Positions 14,395 to 22,481 of a DNA stretch of 32,439 nt are shown in pieces. Position 1 is the stretch's first letter. Each line of letters begins with the position of its first letter. Location: assembly GCA_964531735.1 (NCBI GenBank), contig CAZHGD010000075.1, positions 1-32,439 of the forward strand, in the 5' to 3' direction. The DNA is from CAZHGD01 sp964531735 (GTDB lineage: Bacteria; Armatimonadota; UBA10988). Under the pieces are notes generated by a model. That model did no database searches and was not told the origin of the DNA. It saw only the letters and a program-made list of their open reading frames with translations. The position numbers and the translations under genes were made by a program.

Positions 14395-16398
14395 ATGCCC
14401 ACGCAATCCGCTCGTCCGCGTTTCAAGCTCGCCTGGCGTGTCGGCGTGCCGCTGTACGAGACCGACGATGCCTTCGCCAGCTTGCTGGAGCTGTTCGGGA
14501 CACACCGCGAGGTGGTCGACGAGGTCTGCTTCTTCGAGACCATCACGCACCATCTCTACCTGCCGCTGTGCGACCTGGCGGCGCGGGCCGAGCGCATCGG
14601 CCACCGCCTGGCGGGGCTTCGCGCCCTGGGCATCCCGAGTGTCGGTGTCAACGTGCTGACCACCATCGGCCACCTCGATGAGGCGCGTGACACCATGCCG
14701 CCGCTGCCGTTCCAGCCGATCGTCGGCCACGATGGGCAGCTCTCCAACGGCTGCGGCTGTCCGAACAGCGCCGGCCTGCGCGAGTACATCGCCGCCAAGT
14801 ACCGCCTGTTCGCCGCCGCGCACCCCGACTTCATCTGGGTCGATGACGACCTGCGCATGCACCACCACGGCGTCGCCTGGGGCTGCTTCTGCCCGACCTG
14901 TCTGGCGCTGCTGGCCGAGGAGTGCGGCCAGTCCTGGACCCGGGAGGAGCTGGTGCGCGCCCTCGACCAGCCCGAGCGCGGCGACCTGCGCGCGGCCTGG
15001 GTGGAACGGAACACCCGCAGTCTGGAGTCGCTCCTGGCGCTGGTCGCCCAGACCGTGCGGAGCGTCGACCCGGGCGTCGAGCTGGGCCTGATGACCGCCG
15101 GACCGGCCTGGACGACCTACTCGGGGCAGGCGCTCGACCGCTGGTTCGCCGCGCTCGGTGCAACCAAGGCCCGGCCCGGTGGCGGGTTCTACAGCGACGC
15201 CGGCCGACTGGACCTCCTGGGCAAAGCCTACGAAGTGGGTCGCCAGCGGGCCGCGCTGCCGCCGACGGTGGCCGAGTCGCAATACGAGTTGGAGAACTTC
15301 CCCTACCAACGCCTGGCCAAGAGCGTCAGCACGGTGCTGAACGAGCTGACGCTGGCGGCGGCCGTCGGCCTCGACGGCGTGGCGCTCAACGCCCTGGGTG
15401 GCTGCCCGACGTTCGCCGACAGCATCGACATCGTCGGTGCCCTGGCGCCGCACCGGCAGGTCTGGGACCATTTGGTGCGTTACGGCGAAGGGCTGGCCAC
15501 GCGCGGTCTGTGGCCGGCCTGGAGCCAACACCTGACCGCGCGCCGGCGGCTGCGGGCCGGCGAATCGTGGTTCGGCTTCGCGCCGCGACACAACATCACC
15601 GCGCCGCAGTGCCTGGCCGAGCTGGGCCTGCCGCTGAGTGTCGATGGGCCCGGCGATGCCGTGCTGCTCGCCGGCGAGGTCTGCGACGCCTTCGACACCG
15701 CCGAACTGGAGGCGCTGCTCGCGCGCGGCGCGATCCTGGATGGCGTGGCGCTGGCCGCGCTGCAGGAGCGCGGCCTCGGCGACCTGACCGGCGTGCGTGT
15801 CGCCAACAGCTACGACAACGGCCTGGTGGAGCGATTCACCCGCGTGCCGCTCAACGAGGGGCTGCACGATCTGGTGCGCGACGCGCGCATCGAGTTCTGG
15901 GGCGACGCCCGGGGGCAGGCGGTGGAGCTCGAACCGCTCGACGAGAGCGTCATCACGCTGGCGCACCTCGAGGACTACTTCGAGCGCCCGCGCGGCGCCT
16001 GCCTCACGCTCTACCAGAACCGCCTGGGCGGCCGCGTCGCGGTGATGGGCTACGCGCCGTGGATGTTCCAGCGCTCGGTGGCCAAGGCCTGGCAGCTCTG
16101 GCGCCTGGCCGAGGTGGTCTGCGACGGCCGCTTGCCGTTCCGGTTCGACCGCATCGCGCCGGTGGCCACCTTCGCGCGCCTGTCCGCCGACGGCAGCCGC
16201 GGCGTGGTCGTGGTGCTCAACCACTCGCTGGACACCATCACCGAACTGCGCTTGCGCCTGGCCACGCAACCGGACCGCGTCCAGGTGGTCACCGCCGACG
16301 GCCCGCGGTTGCGCCCGCCGCTACCCGACTCCGGCGGCGCCAGCGTGCTGATCCGCGACCTGCCGGCCTGGGGCACCTGCTGCCTGCTGCTGGGGTGA
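14395..16398 (+). CDS. Putative glycoside-hydrolase-like TIM-barrel protein with Cys cluster, family not recognised
   Basis: 667 aa from the ATG at 14395, preceded by GGAGG at 5 nt; the 54-residue in-frame upstream extension is low-complexity and rejected. Residues ~10-340 look like a glycosidase-type barrel: WRVGVPLYETDD, CFFETITHHLYLP, VNVLTTIGHLD, NGCGCPNS, DFIWVDDDLRMHHHG (148-159), WGCFCPTCL (162-170, CxCxxC), LGLMTAGPAW, and AESQYELENFPYQRL (293-307) with three Glu that could include a catalytic one. The DDDLR strand end and the ESQYELE strand end are positioned as acid/base and nucleophile would be in a clan-A-like barrel, which is inference. The rest (~400-667) includes a likely GATase-like/beta-galactosidase middle domain and a beta C-terminus (GVVVVLNHSLDTITELRLRL), as in GH42-type enzymes. 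No signal peptide. It diverges from the GH2 operon, which supports a carbohydrate role. Confidence 0.6.
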   Translation: MPTQSARPRFKLAWRVGVPLYETDDAFASLLELFGTHREVVDEVCFFETITHHLYLPLCDLAARAERIGHRLAGLRALGIPSVGVNVLTTIGHLDEARDTMPPLPFQPIVGHDGQLSNGCGCPNSAGLREYIAAKYRLFAAAHPDFIWVDDDLRMHHHGVAWGCFCPTCLALLAEECGQSWTREELVRALDQPERGDLRAAWVERNTRSLESLLALVAQTVRSVDPGVELGLMTAGPAWTTYSGQALDRWFAALGATKARPGGGFYSDAGRLDLLGKAYEVGRQRAALPPTVAESQYELENFPYQRLAKSVSTVLNELTLAAAVGLDGVALNALGGCPTFADSIDIVGALAPHRQVWDHLVRYGEGLATRGLWPAWSQHLTARRRLRAGESWFGFAPRHNITAPQCLAELGLPLSVDGPGDAVLLAGEVCDAFDTAELEALLARGAILDGVALAALQERGLGDLTGVRVANSYDNGLVERFTRVPLNEGLHDLVRDARIEFWGDARGQAVELEPLDESVITLAHLEDYFERPRGACLTLYQNRLGGRVAVMGYAPWMFQRSVAKAWQLWRLAEVVCDGRLPFRFDRIAPVATFARLSADGSRGVVVVLNHSLDTITELRLRLATQPDRVQVVTADGPRLRPPLPDSGGASVLIRDLPAWGTCCLLLG

Positions 16399-16416
16399 CG
16401 CCGGGCGCGTGGCGGG

Positions 16417-18912
16417 CTACTCCTCCGCCCGCCAGACCAGCACGTAGTCGTGCTCGGTGGTCGTCTGCTGCCAGTCGCCGCGGCTGGTGGCCGGCGCGTT
16501 CGACACCGCGGCGACCGGGTTGCCGGGCTGGTCGAGGTCGTAGACGGCCAGGCGGTAGCGCGCCGCCGGCAACTGCCAGGAGACCCGCGCGGTGGCCGGC
16601 CGCCGCACGCGGATGTGTGAGCCGGTCACCTTCCAGGTCCAGCCCTTGGGCGTCTCCGGCTTGTGCAGCTTGATCTCGGCCACGTTGCGCAGATAGCCGA
16701 CCGCCAGCTTGCCGTCGGCGCTCAGCCGGACCTTCAGCTCATAGCCCGGGGCCACACTGAACGGCGCGTCGACCTTCGGCGCCGCGAACGGCTCCTCAGC
16801 CGAGCACCGCACGGCGTACGCCTCGTTGTTCAGGGGGAAGTCCACCGGCACGCCGGCGCGCAGCGACCAGCGAGCATACTCGGTCATCACCGCCAGCGCC
16901 CGCTTGCCCGCCTCGGACCGGAAGTACAGGTCGCCGTGCAGCGGGCGCGGCACACCCACGCCGACCGGCGCGTTGGCCTTGGCCAGCGCGGCCCAGTCGA
17001 TGGTCGGCGCAATGGCTGCCGCGGCTCGGAACTCCGGCGTGGCCGCGTTGCGGTGGCCCCACAGGAACGCGCCATTGGCGCGGTTGAGCAGCGCGAACCA
17101 CAGGCAGTCGCGGGCCAGATAGGCCTCGGCGACGTCGTCGTTGAGGGCGCCCAGCGGCGGGTGCGTGTTGTAGCCGCCCGATTCGCCCAGCAGCCACGGC
17201 TTCGTCCCGCGCATGGCGTTGTAGTGGACGTCCTGCAACAAGCCGGAATCCACCGTCGGACCCCAGATGGAGTGGCCCGTGTCGGGGTAGACGTGCGGCT
17301 GGTAGATGTCGATGCCGGTTCGCTGCATCCAGACCAGCGGGTCGGCCGTCTGCAGGCCGCCACCCCAGTGACTGACCATCACCGGCGTGTCCAGATCGAG
17401 GTCCTGGATGCCGCGAATCAGCCGCTGGCTGTAGTCGAACACGCCCCACGACTGCTCGTTGGTCAGCTCGAAGCCCCACACGTTCGGGTTCTGGCCCAGG
17501 CGCGGGACGATCTCGCGCAGGTAGCTGAACACCTCGCTGGTCAGCCGGCGCCGGCTGACCCCGGCCGGCAGACGGCCACCCGGCGCGATGAACGGCCGGG
17601 CGCAGTCGAGGATGGTCAGCGTGAAGCCGAGGCCATACTCGCCGCCGAGCGCCATGGTCCGTTCCAGCGCGCTGATCACCGGCTCGTTGACGTGGCCATC
17701 GACGCAGAACTCCGGCCGCACCACGGCGCCGCCGGGACCCAGCTTCAGCGGCTGGCCCCACGGCCAGTAGCCACGGATGCAGTTGACGCCCTGGCTGCGC
17801 AGGTAGGCGAACCAGGCCCGCTGCTCAGCCTCGCTGGCGCCGATGATGGAGCCCGGCTGCATGGCGCCAGGCCGGCCGTCCTTGACCTGGTACCACCAGG
17901 GCATGAACAGGCCACCGAGCAGCATCAGCGGCTGGCCATCGGGGCGGTGGAAGAAGCCGTCGCGACCGAGGCTGGGCTTCTCCATTGGCGCCGCGTTGGT
18001 CAGCCGGGCGGTGGCGCTCGGCACCGTCGGCGTGCCGGGCAGACGCACGGTCAGCACCGCCGACTCGCCCACCTGCCCGCGCGGCAGGTAGCGGGCGTGC
18101 GCGTGGCCATCCTCGTCGGTGACCAGCTTGAGCTCGCGCGCCGGGCGATGGCCCAGCCCGCCGCCGTGCGTCGCCACCGCGCCGATGCCTTGCATATCGA
18201 GTTCGACCGGCACGTTCGGCAGCCCGCAACCCGCTTCGTTGGTGACCTCGACCAGCAGTAGCTGCACACGGTTCAGCGGCACGCCCAGCGTCTGCGGATA
18301 CAGGGCCACCTTGGCCGGCTGCGTGCCACCGATGAACTCGAACGGGTCGAGGTCATCGGTGTGACGCTCGAACGCCACCTCGGCCACGGCGTAGGTCACC
18401 CGGGCACCGGGCTTCACCGCGAGGCCGAAGTGCAGGGCGTTGACGTCGGCCAGCGCCAACTGGCCGCCACCGGCGTCGCCCCAGCCGTGCGCCAGTTCGT
18501 TGAGCGGCACCGCCACCCGCCGCCAGTCGGGCGAAGCGTCCACCGTGCGGTACCAGGCCCCGCCGCGCGTGTCCAGCAGCACGAGCTGCATGGCCACGCC
18601 ACGGTGCCAGAACGACACCCGCGTCGCCTTCGCCGCGACGGCCGGCGCCGCGACCACCGCGCGCTGGAACGGCAGGTAGGGGCTGGGGCTGTGCGCCTGT
18701 GGTGCCAACTGCGGCTCGGCCACACAGGTCACCTGCACGGCCGACTTGCCGTCGGGGCCGGGCACGCGCTCCACCTGCGACTGCGGTCCGGAGTTGCCCA
18801 GGCGCCAGCGGCCCAGCTCGTCGGGCTGACCGAAGTCGGCCACCACCACCGGCTCGGCGGACAGCGCAGTCAGGGCCAGGAGGAGCAAGGCAAGAGCATG
18901 GACAGCGGGCAT
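16417..18912 (-). CDS. Exported modular clan GH-A (GH5-like) glycoside hydrolase
   Basis: 831 aa from the ATG at 18912 (GGAG 6 nt upstream); the in-frame extension to 18930 is rejected. Signal peptide at ~1-20 (hydrophobic LALLLLALTALSAEP). Residues ~22-185 form a beta-sandwich that may bind carbohydrate (ADFGQPDELGRWRLGN, FWHRGVAMQLVLLD, FERHTDDLDP). Residues ~205-310 look like an invasin/Big_1-type Ig domain (VTNEAGCGLPNVPVELD, VTDEDGHAHARYLP). Residues ~315-650 are a cellulase-type barrel: NCIRGYWPWG (377-386), acid/base Glu486 in FELTNEQSWG, QPHVYPD (538-544), nucleophile Glu577 in LLGESGGY, and FLWGH at 616-620. GH5-like fold assignment is good, but whether it is endo-mannanase, glucanase or other is not readable. 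The C-terminal ~150 residues are beta-rich. It diverges from the exported ADP-ribosylglycohydrolase-like gene. Confidence 0.85.
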   Translation of the reverse strand: MPAVHALALLLLALTALSAEPVVVADFGQPDELGRWRLGNSGPQSQVERVPGPDGKSAVQVTCVAEPQLAPQAHSPSPYLPFQRAVVAAPAVAAKATRVSFWHRGVAMQLVLLDTRGGAWYRTVDASPDWRRVAVPLNELAHGWGDAGGGQLALADVNALHFGLAVKPGARVTYAVAEVAFERHTDDLDPFEFIGGTQPAKVALYPQTLGVPLNRVQLLLVEVTNEAGCGLPNVPVELDMQGIGAVATHGGGLGHRPARELKLVTDEDGHAHARYLPRGQVGESAVLTVRLPGTPTVPSATARLTNAAPMEKPSLGRDGFFHRPDGQPLMLLGGLFMPWWYQVKDGRPGAMQPGSIIGASEAEQRAWFAYLRSQGVNCIRGYWPWGQPLKLGPGGAVVRPEFCVDGHVNEPVISALERTMALGGEYGLGFTLTILDCARPFIAPGGRLPAGVSRRRLTSEVFSYLREIVPRLGQNPNVWGFELTNEQSWGVFDYSQRLIRGIQDLDLDTPVMVSHWGGGLQTADPLVWMQRTGIDIYQPHVYPDTGHSIWGPTVDSGLLQDVHYNAMRGTKPWLLGESGGYNTHPPLGALNDDVAEAYLARDCLWFALLNRANGAFLWGHRNAATPEFRAAAAIAPTIDWAALAKANAPVGVGVPRPLHGDLYFRSEAGKRALAVMTEYARWSLRAGVPVDFPLNNEAYAVRCSAEEPFAAPKVDAPFSVAPGYELKVRLSADGKLAVGYLRNVAEIKLHKPETPKGWTWKVTGSHIRVRRPATARVSWQLPAARYRLAVYDLDQPGNPVAAVSNAPATSRGDWQQTTTEHDYVLVWRAEE

Positions 18913-19019
18913 GAGCGGCTCCGGACGCACAGCGGATGGTCCACCGCGCGGCCGCGGATTCCTGCCGCAGCAGGTCAGCGCCGGCGCGCCACGAATCGGC
19001 GAGCGTCGGAGAGGCCGTC

Positions 19020-20906
19020 ATGAAGTTGCGCGCTGTGGCTGTCGTCCTGTTGTCGCTGTGCCCGACCATCGCCTCGGCGGCGCCGGTGGACATCACCAGC
19101 GCCGACTACCGCGACCGCGTCTTCGCCTGCTGGCTGGGCAAGAGCATCGGTGGCACCCTCGGCATGCCGTTCGAAGGTCGGCGTGAGATCCACCATCTGA
19201 CCTTCTTCGAGCCGGTGCCCACCAAGCCGCTGCCGAATGACGACCTCGACCTGCAACTGCTCTGGCTCAAGGCGCTTGAAGAGCGCGGACCGCGCGTCGA
19301 TGCGGGCGTGCTGGGCGAGTACTGGCTGTCCTACGTGCCGGTGGACTGGAACGAGTACGGCGTGGGCAAGGCGAACCTGCGGCTCGGCTTCGCGCCGCCT
19401 GTCTCCGGGCAGTTCCGCAACCAGCAGTGGCGTGACAGCAACGGCGCCTGGATCCGCTCGGAGATCTGGGCCTGCCTGGCGCCGGGCCGGCCGGCCTTGG
19501 CCGCGCGCTATGCGTTCGAGGATGCCTGCGTCGATCATGGCGTGGCCGAGGGCACCTGGGCCGAGTTGTTCTGCGCCGCGCTGGAGAGCGCCGCGTTCGT
19601 CGAGAGCAATCGCGACCGGCTGCTCGCCATCGGGCTGGCGTACATCCCGGCCGACTGCGCCGTGGCCAAGAGCGTGCGCGCCGCCATGGCGGCCAAGCAG
19701 CAGGGCCTCGAACTGGCTGCGGCGCGCGAAGCGGTCATTCAGGCGTCGAAGAGCACCGGCTGGTTCATGGCGCCGCAGAACGTGGCCTTCACGGTGCTGG
19801 GGTGGCTCTACGGCGAAGACGACTTCGGCCGCTCGCTGTGCGCGGCGGTGAACTGTGGCGACGACACCGACTGCACCGGCGCCACGCTCGGTTCGCTGCT
19901 CGGCATCCTGCGTGGCACCAAAGGCATCCCGGAGCGATGGCGCAAGCCGGTCGGCGAGAAGATCCTCACGGTGGCCGTGAGCGGGTTCCGAACGCCGCGC
20001 GACATCAGCGAGCTGACTGACCGCACGGTCGCCATGGCGCATCGCGTCCTGGCCGAGTACCCGCCGGCGGACACCGCGCCGTTGGTCGACGAAGCCGCCG
20101 CCAAGGGCCTCTGGGCGCGCTCGCCCTGGCAACTCCGCCGTGAGCTGGTCAGCGTCACCGCAGTGCTCGACCTCAAGGAGGAGCCGCTGGTGGCCGAAGG
20201 GCAGGCGCGCACCGTGGCGGTGGCGCTGACCGCCGGCACGCCGCGCGAGCAACGGGTGACCTTGACCTGGCGCCTGCCCGCGGAGCTACGCGCCGAGCCG
20301 GCGTCGCAGCAGGTGGTGGTCAAGCCCGGGCAGCCGACGACGGTGAACGTGGCGCTGACCGCGTTGGGCCGCGGGGTCCACCGCGGCACGCTGGAGATCG
20401 CCCCGGCGGCCCGCGCCGAGGTCGGCGTGCTGCCGTTCGCGCTGGCCACCAAGGTGACGGTGCGCCGTGACGACCTGGCCCTGGCCAGCCGCGGCGCGAC
20501 GGCCACCTCCGACAGTGAGCTCGAGCGCGAGCGCGGCTGCACCGCCCGCCTGATCGACGGTGCCATCGCCGAATCGCACGACTTCGAAGGCCGCCGCTGG
20601 CACTCGGCGCTCACGCCGCACCCGCACTGGGTGCAGATCACGCTGCCGGAGGCCCAAGCGGTGGGCGGCGTGGTGCTGCACTTTGCCGACCGGCTGGGCT
20701 ACCCGGTGTCGTTCGTTGGTGAGGGCAGCCTCGACGGCCAGACTTGGGCGCCGCTGTTCGACGAGCGCAACTGGCGCGACCCCGCCGGCTACGAGAAGCG
20801 GTTCACCGCCCAACCAATGCGGTACTTCCGGCTGACCATCCGCAAGTCGGCCAGCGCGCAGTATCCTCATGCGGCGCAGTTGAGCGAGCTGGAACTGCTG
20901 CCGTAG
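19020..20906 (+). CDS. Exported ADP-ribosylglycohydrolase-fold protein with F5/8 type C (discoidin-like) C-terminus
   Basis: 628 aa from the ATG at 19020 (GGAGAGG upstream). Signal peptide at 1-21 (MKLRAVAVVLLSLCPTIASA). Residues ~27-340 are the ADP-ribosylglycohydrolase helical fold: RDRVFACWLGKSIGGTLGMPFEG (31-53) corresponds to the family's GxxxGxxxGxxxE start, NDDLDLQLLWLKALEERG (73-90) replaces the usual TDDT helix, and NCGDDTDCTGATLGSL (278-293) contains the metal-ligand DTD at 282-284. Known members release ADP-ribose from proteins or act on related N-glycosides. Residues ~385-480 are an Ig-like linker. Residues ~490-628 match a discoidin-type domain (SRGATATSDSELE, HWVQITLP, VGGVVLHFADRLGYPVSF, MRYFRLTI), a common glycan-binding module. 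An exported member lacks access to intracellular ADP-ribose, so a glycan or nucleoside-like substrate is more plausible. Confidence 0.88.
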   Translation: MKLRAVAVVLLSLCPTIASAAPVDITSADYRDRVFACWLGKSIGGTLGMPFEGRREIHHLTFFEPVPTKPLPNDDLDLQLLWLKALEERGPRVDAGVLGEYWLSYVPVDWNEYGVGKANLRLGFAPPVSGQFRNQQWRDSNGAWIRSEIWACLAPGRPALAARYAFEDACVDHGVAEGTWAELFCAALESAAFVESNRDRLLAIGLAYIPADCAVAKSVRAAMAAKQQGLELAAAREAVIQASKSTGWFMAPQNVAFTVLGWLYGEDDFGRSLCAAVNCGDDTDCTGATLGSLLGILRGTKGIPERWRKPVGEKILTVAVSGFRTPRDISELTDRTVAMAHRVLAEYPPADTAPLVDEAAAKGLWARSPWQLRRELVSVTAVLDLKEEPLVAEGQARTVAVALTAGTPREQRVTLTWRLPAELRAEPASQQVVVKPGQPTTVNVALTALGRGVHRGTLEIAPAARAEVGVLPFALATKVTVRRDDLALASRGATATSDSELERERGCTARLIDGAIAESHDFEGRRWHSALTPHPHWVQITLPEAQAVGGVVLHFADRLGYPVSFVGEGSLDGQTWAPLFDERNWRDPAGYEKRFTAQPMRYFRLTIRKSASAQYPHAAQLSELELLP

Positions 20907-20922
20907 CCAGGGTGGCAGCACG

Positions 20923-20944
20923 CACGTTCGTCACAACGAACGTG
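20923..20944 (+). terminator. 9-bp perfect hairpin after the ADP-ribosylglycohydrolase-like gene
   Basis: CACGTTCGT (20923-20931), loop CACA, ACGAACGTG (20936-20944), beginning 17 nt after the stop at 20906 and followed by TTCATC. It is a plausible transcription terminator or RNA stabiliser for the forward gene; the U-tract is minimal. Confidence 0.5.
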
Positions 20945-21077
20945 TTCATCCTGAGTAGCCGCGCAGCGGCGTATCGAAGGACAATGCCGTTGGAGGGCCC
21001 GCTCCGTAGCCAGTCATCGAACCAGCACCCGTTCGGCGGTGCCCTTCGATACGGCCTGCGGCCTACTCAGGCTGAAC
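20944..21077. repeat. 134-bp inverted-repeat element (MITE/REP-like)
   Basis: Left arm 20944-20980 and right arm 21043-21077 are inverted repeats: GTTCATCCTGAGTAG pairs with CTACTCAGGCTGAAC (14 of 15), and CGTATCGAAGG pairs exactly with CCTTCGATACG. Each arm also contains its own small hairpin (GCCGCGCAGCGGC in the left, GGCCTGCGGCC in the right), so the centres of the arms differ while the ends are conserved. No coding potential was seen. It lies between two converging genes, where REP/MITE-like repeats usually accumulate. The core wording CCTGAGTAGCC...GTATCGAAGGA resembles a dispersed repeat I recall from other high-GC genomes, which I cannot verify here. Confidence 0.7.
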
Positions 21078-21109
21078 TCGAGGCGTGGACCGGAACACTG
21101 CACGGCTGC

Positions 21110-21583
21110 TTACCGCGGCAGCCACGGCCCTTGCAGGCTGGCCGCGGTGTAGCAGTGCAGCTCGATCGGGTTGCCGTCCGGGTCCTTGAGCCAGGCCTGG
21201 CCGGTGCCGTCGGCACCGAGTGTGGCCGGGCCGACGGCGCAGCCACGCTCGCCCAGGGCGGCCACCGCGGCATCGAGATCGGCCACTTCGAGGCACAGGT
21301 GGGCGTACGAGGGATGGCTGCCGCCGGTCTGCGCCGGGCGCTCGAACAGCTCGATGAAGGTGCGCTCGCCGGCGTGCAGGTAGACCCCGAACCGCTGGCC
21401 GTGGCCGTCGAGGAACTCGAACGCCAACGGCAGGCCGAGCAGGTCACGGTAGAAGGCGATCGCGCGGTCGAGGTCGCTGACGTGGTAGCAGACATGGGCA
21501 ATGCCGGTCAGCAACGCGGGATGGGCCGGCCGCGCTTCGTCATCACGGACGGGCCGCAGACTGACCTTGGACCAATCGGGCAT
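21110..21583 (-). CDS. VOC-superfamily (glyoxalase/dioxygenase-type) protein
   Basis: 157 aa from the ATG at 21583, preceded by GGAGA at ~7 nt; the longer in-frame start at 21619 is less likely. Two beta-alpha-beta-beta-beta modules are visible: GIAHVCYHVSDLDRAIAFYR (27-46) with LGLPLAFEFLDG, and SYAHLCLEVADLDAAVAALG (92-111) with GQAWLKDPDGNPIELHCYT (128-146). The four metal-ligand positions can be assigned to His30, Glu79, His95 and Glu141, so the site is complete. The family includes glyoxalase I, fosfomycin-resistance enzymes and extradiol dioxygenases; the closing DPDGNPIEL is common to all, and the substrate is not readable. The ~20-residue start (RPVRDDEARP) is an extension. It is on the same strand as nudC, 70 nt downstream of it. 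Confidence 0.85.
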   Translation of the reverse strand: MPDWSKVSLRPVRDDEARPAHPALLTGIAHVCYHVSDLDRAIAFYRDLLGLPLAFEFLDGHGQRFGVYLHAGERTFIELFERPAQTGGSHPSYAHLCLEVADLDAAVAALGERGCAVGPATLGADGTGQAWLKDPDGNPIELHCYTAASLQGPWLPR

Positions 21584-21653
21584 CGAGACGTCTCCAGCCA
21601 ACCACCCGCCCGAGCGCAACCGGCTACCGTCAAGGCATAGACAACGCCTGCGG

Positions 21654-22481
21654 CTACGCGGCGCTGACGCGGCGCACGAAATCGTCGATCAGCCGGCGCG
21701 CGATGCTCAGCTTCATCGGCAGCGTCGGGAACTGGTCGGCGCGGAACCAGCCGGCTTCGAGCACCTCGGCGCCGTCGACGGTGATCTCGCCACCGGCATG
21801 GTCGGCGGTGAAGCCCAGCATCAACGACATGGGATAGGGCCACGGCTGGCTGCCGAAGTAGCGCAGGTTGGTCACCGTGAGGCCCACCTCCTCGTGGATC
21901 TCGCGGTGCACACAGGCTTCCAGGGTCTCGCCGGGCTCCACGAAGCCGGCCAGCACGCTGTACAGGCCCGCGGGGAACCGCGGGCTGTGGGCCAGCAGGA
22001 TCCGGTCGTCGCGCCGCACGGCCACAATCACCGCCGGCGCGATCTGCGGAAAGGTGAGCAGCCCACACGCGGGACACCATTTGGCCCGCTCGTCGGCTTT
22101 GGTCTGCACCGGCTGGCCGCAGCGGCCGCAGAAGCGATGGCTCAACTCCCAGTTGGCCAGGTGGGTGGCGCGGGTGGCCAGCGAGAAGAGCGGCTCGGGC
22201 AGCGCGCCGTACAGCTCGCGCAGGTTGACCAGGGCATAGCCGTCGGGCAGCGCCGCGGGCCGTTGGCTGAACGCGGCCGCCGTACACGGCTGCTCGTCCA
22301 GTGTGCCCAGGTAGTGCGTGCCGTCGGGCACCAGACCCAGTTCGTCGGGGTGGGTCAGTTGCGGGACCAGGTTGGTCGCGCCGTTCGGCGCCACCTGGAC
22401 CAGCAGGTCCGCGCCGCTGAAGACAAACCACCAGCCACGCTGCGCCGGTTCGGGTGGCTGCAGACCCGGAATGAACGTCAC
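21654..22481 (-). CDS. nudC: NADH pyrophosphatase / NAD-cap RNA decapping Nudix hydrolase NudC
   Basis: 275 aa. I place the start at a GTG (22481) with GGAG 6 nt upstream; the longer frame upstream is Arg/Pro-rich and implausible. N-terminal beta domain (~1-110), then a four-Cys zinc ribbon (Cys118, 121, 136, 139), then the Nudix domain. The Nudix box GFVEPGETLEACVHREIHEEVGL (179-201) fits Gx5Ex7REUxEExGU with every catalytic residue. SQPWPYPMS at 211-219 is the NudC-specific signature that distinguishes NADH pyrophosphatases from other Nudix enzymes. It hydrolyses NAD(H) to NMN(H) and AMP and removes NAD caps from RNA. A hairpin separates it from the malic enzyme gene upstream, and nudC may therefore have its own promoter. 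Confidence 0.94.
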   Translation of the reverse strand: MTFIPGLQPPEPAQRGWWFVFSGADLLVQVAPNGATNLVPQLTHPDELGLVPDGTHYLGTLDEQPCTAAAFSQRPAALPDGYALVNLRELYGALPEPLFSLATRATHLANWELSHRFCGRCGQPVQTKADERAKWCPACGLLTFPQIAPAVIVAVRRDDRILLAHSPRFPAGLYSVLAGFVEPGETLEACVHREIHEEVGLTVTNLRYFGSQPWPYPMSLMLGFTADHAGGEITVDGAEVLEAGWFRADQFPTLPMKLSIARRLIDDFVRRVSAA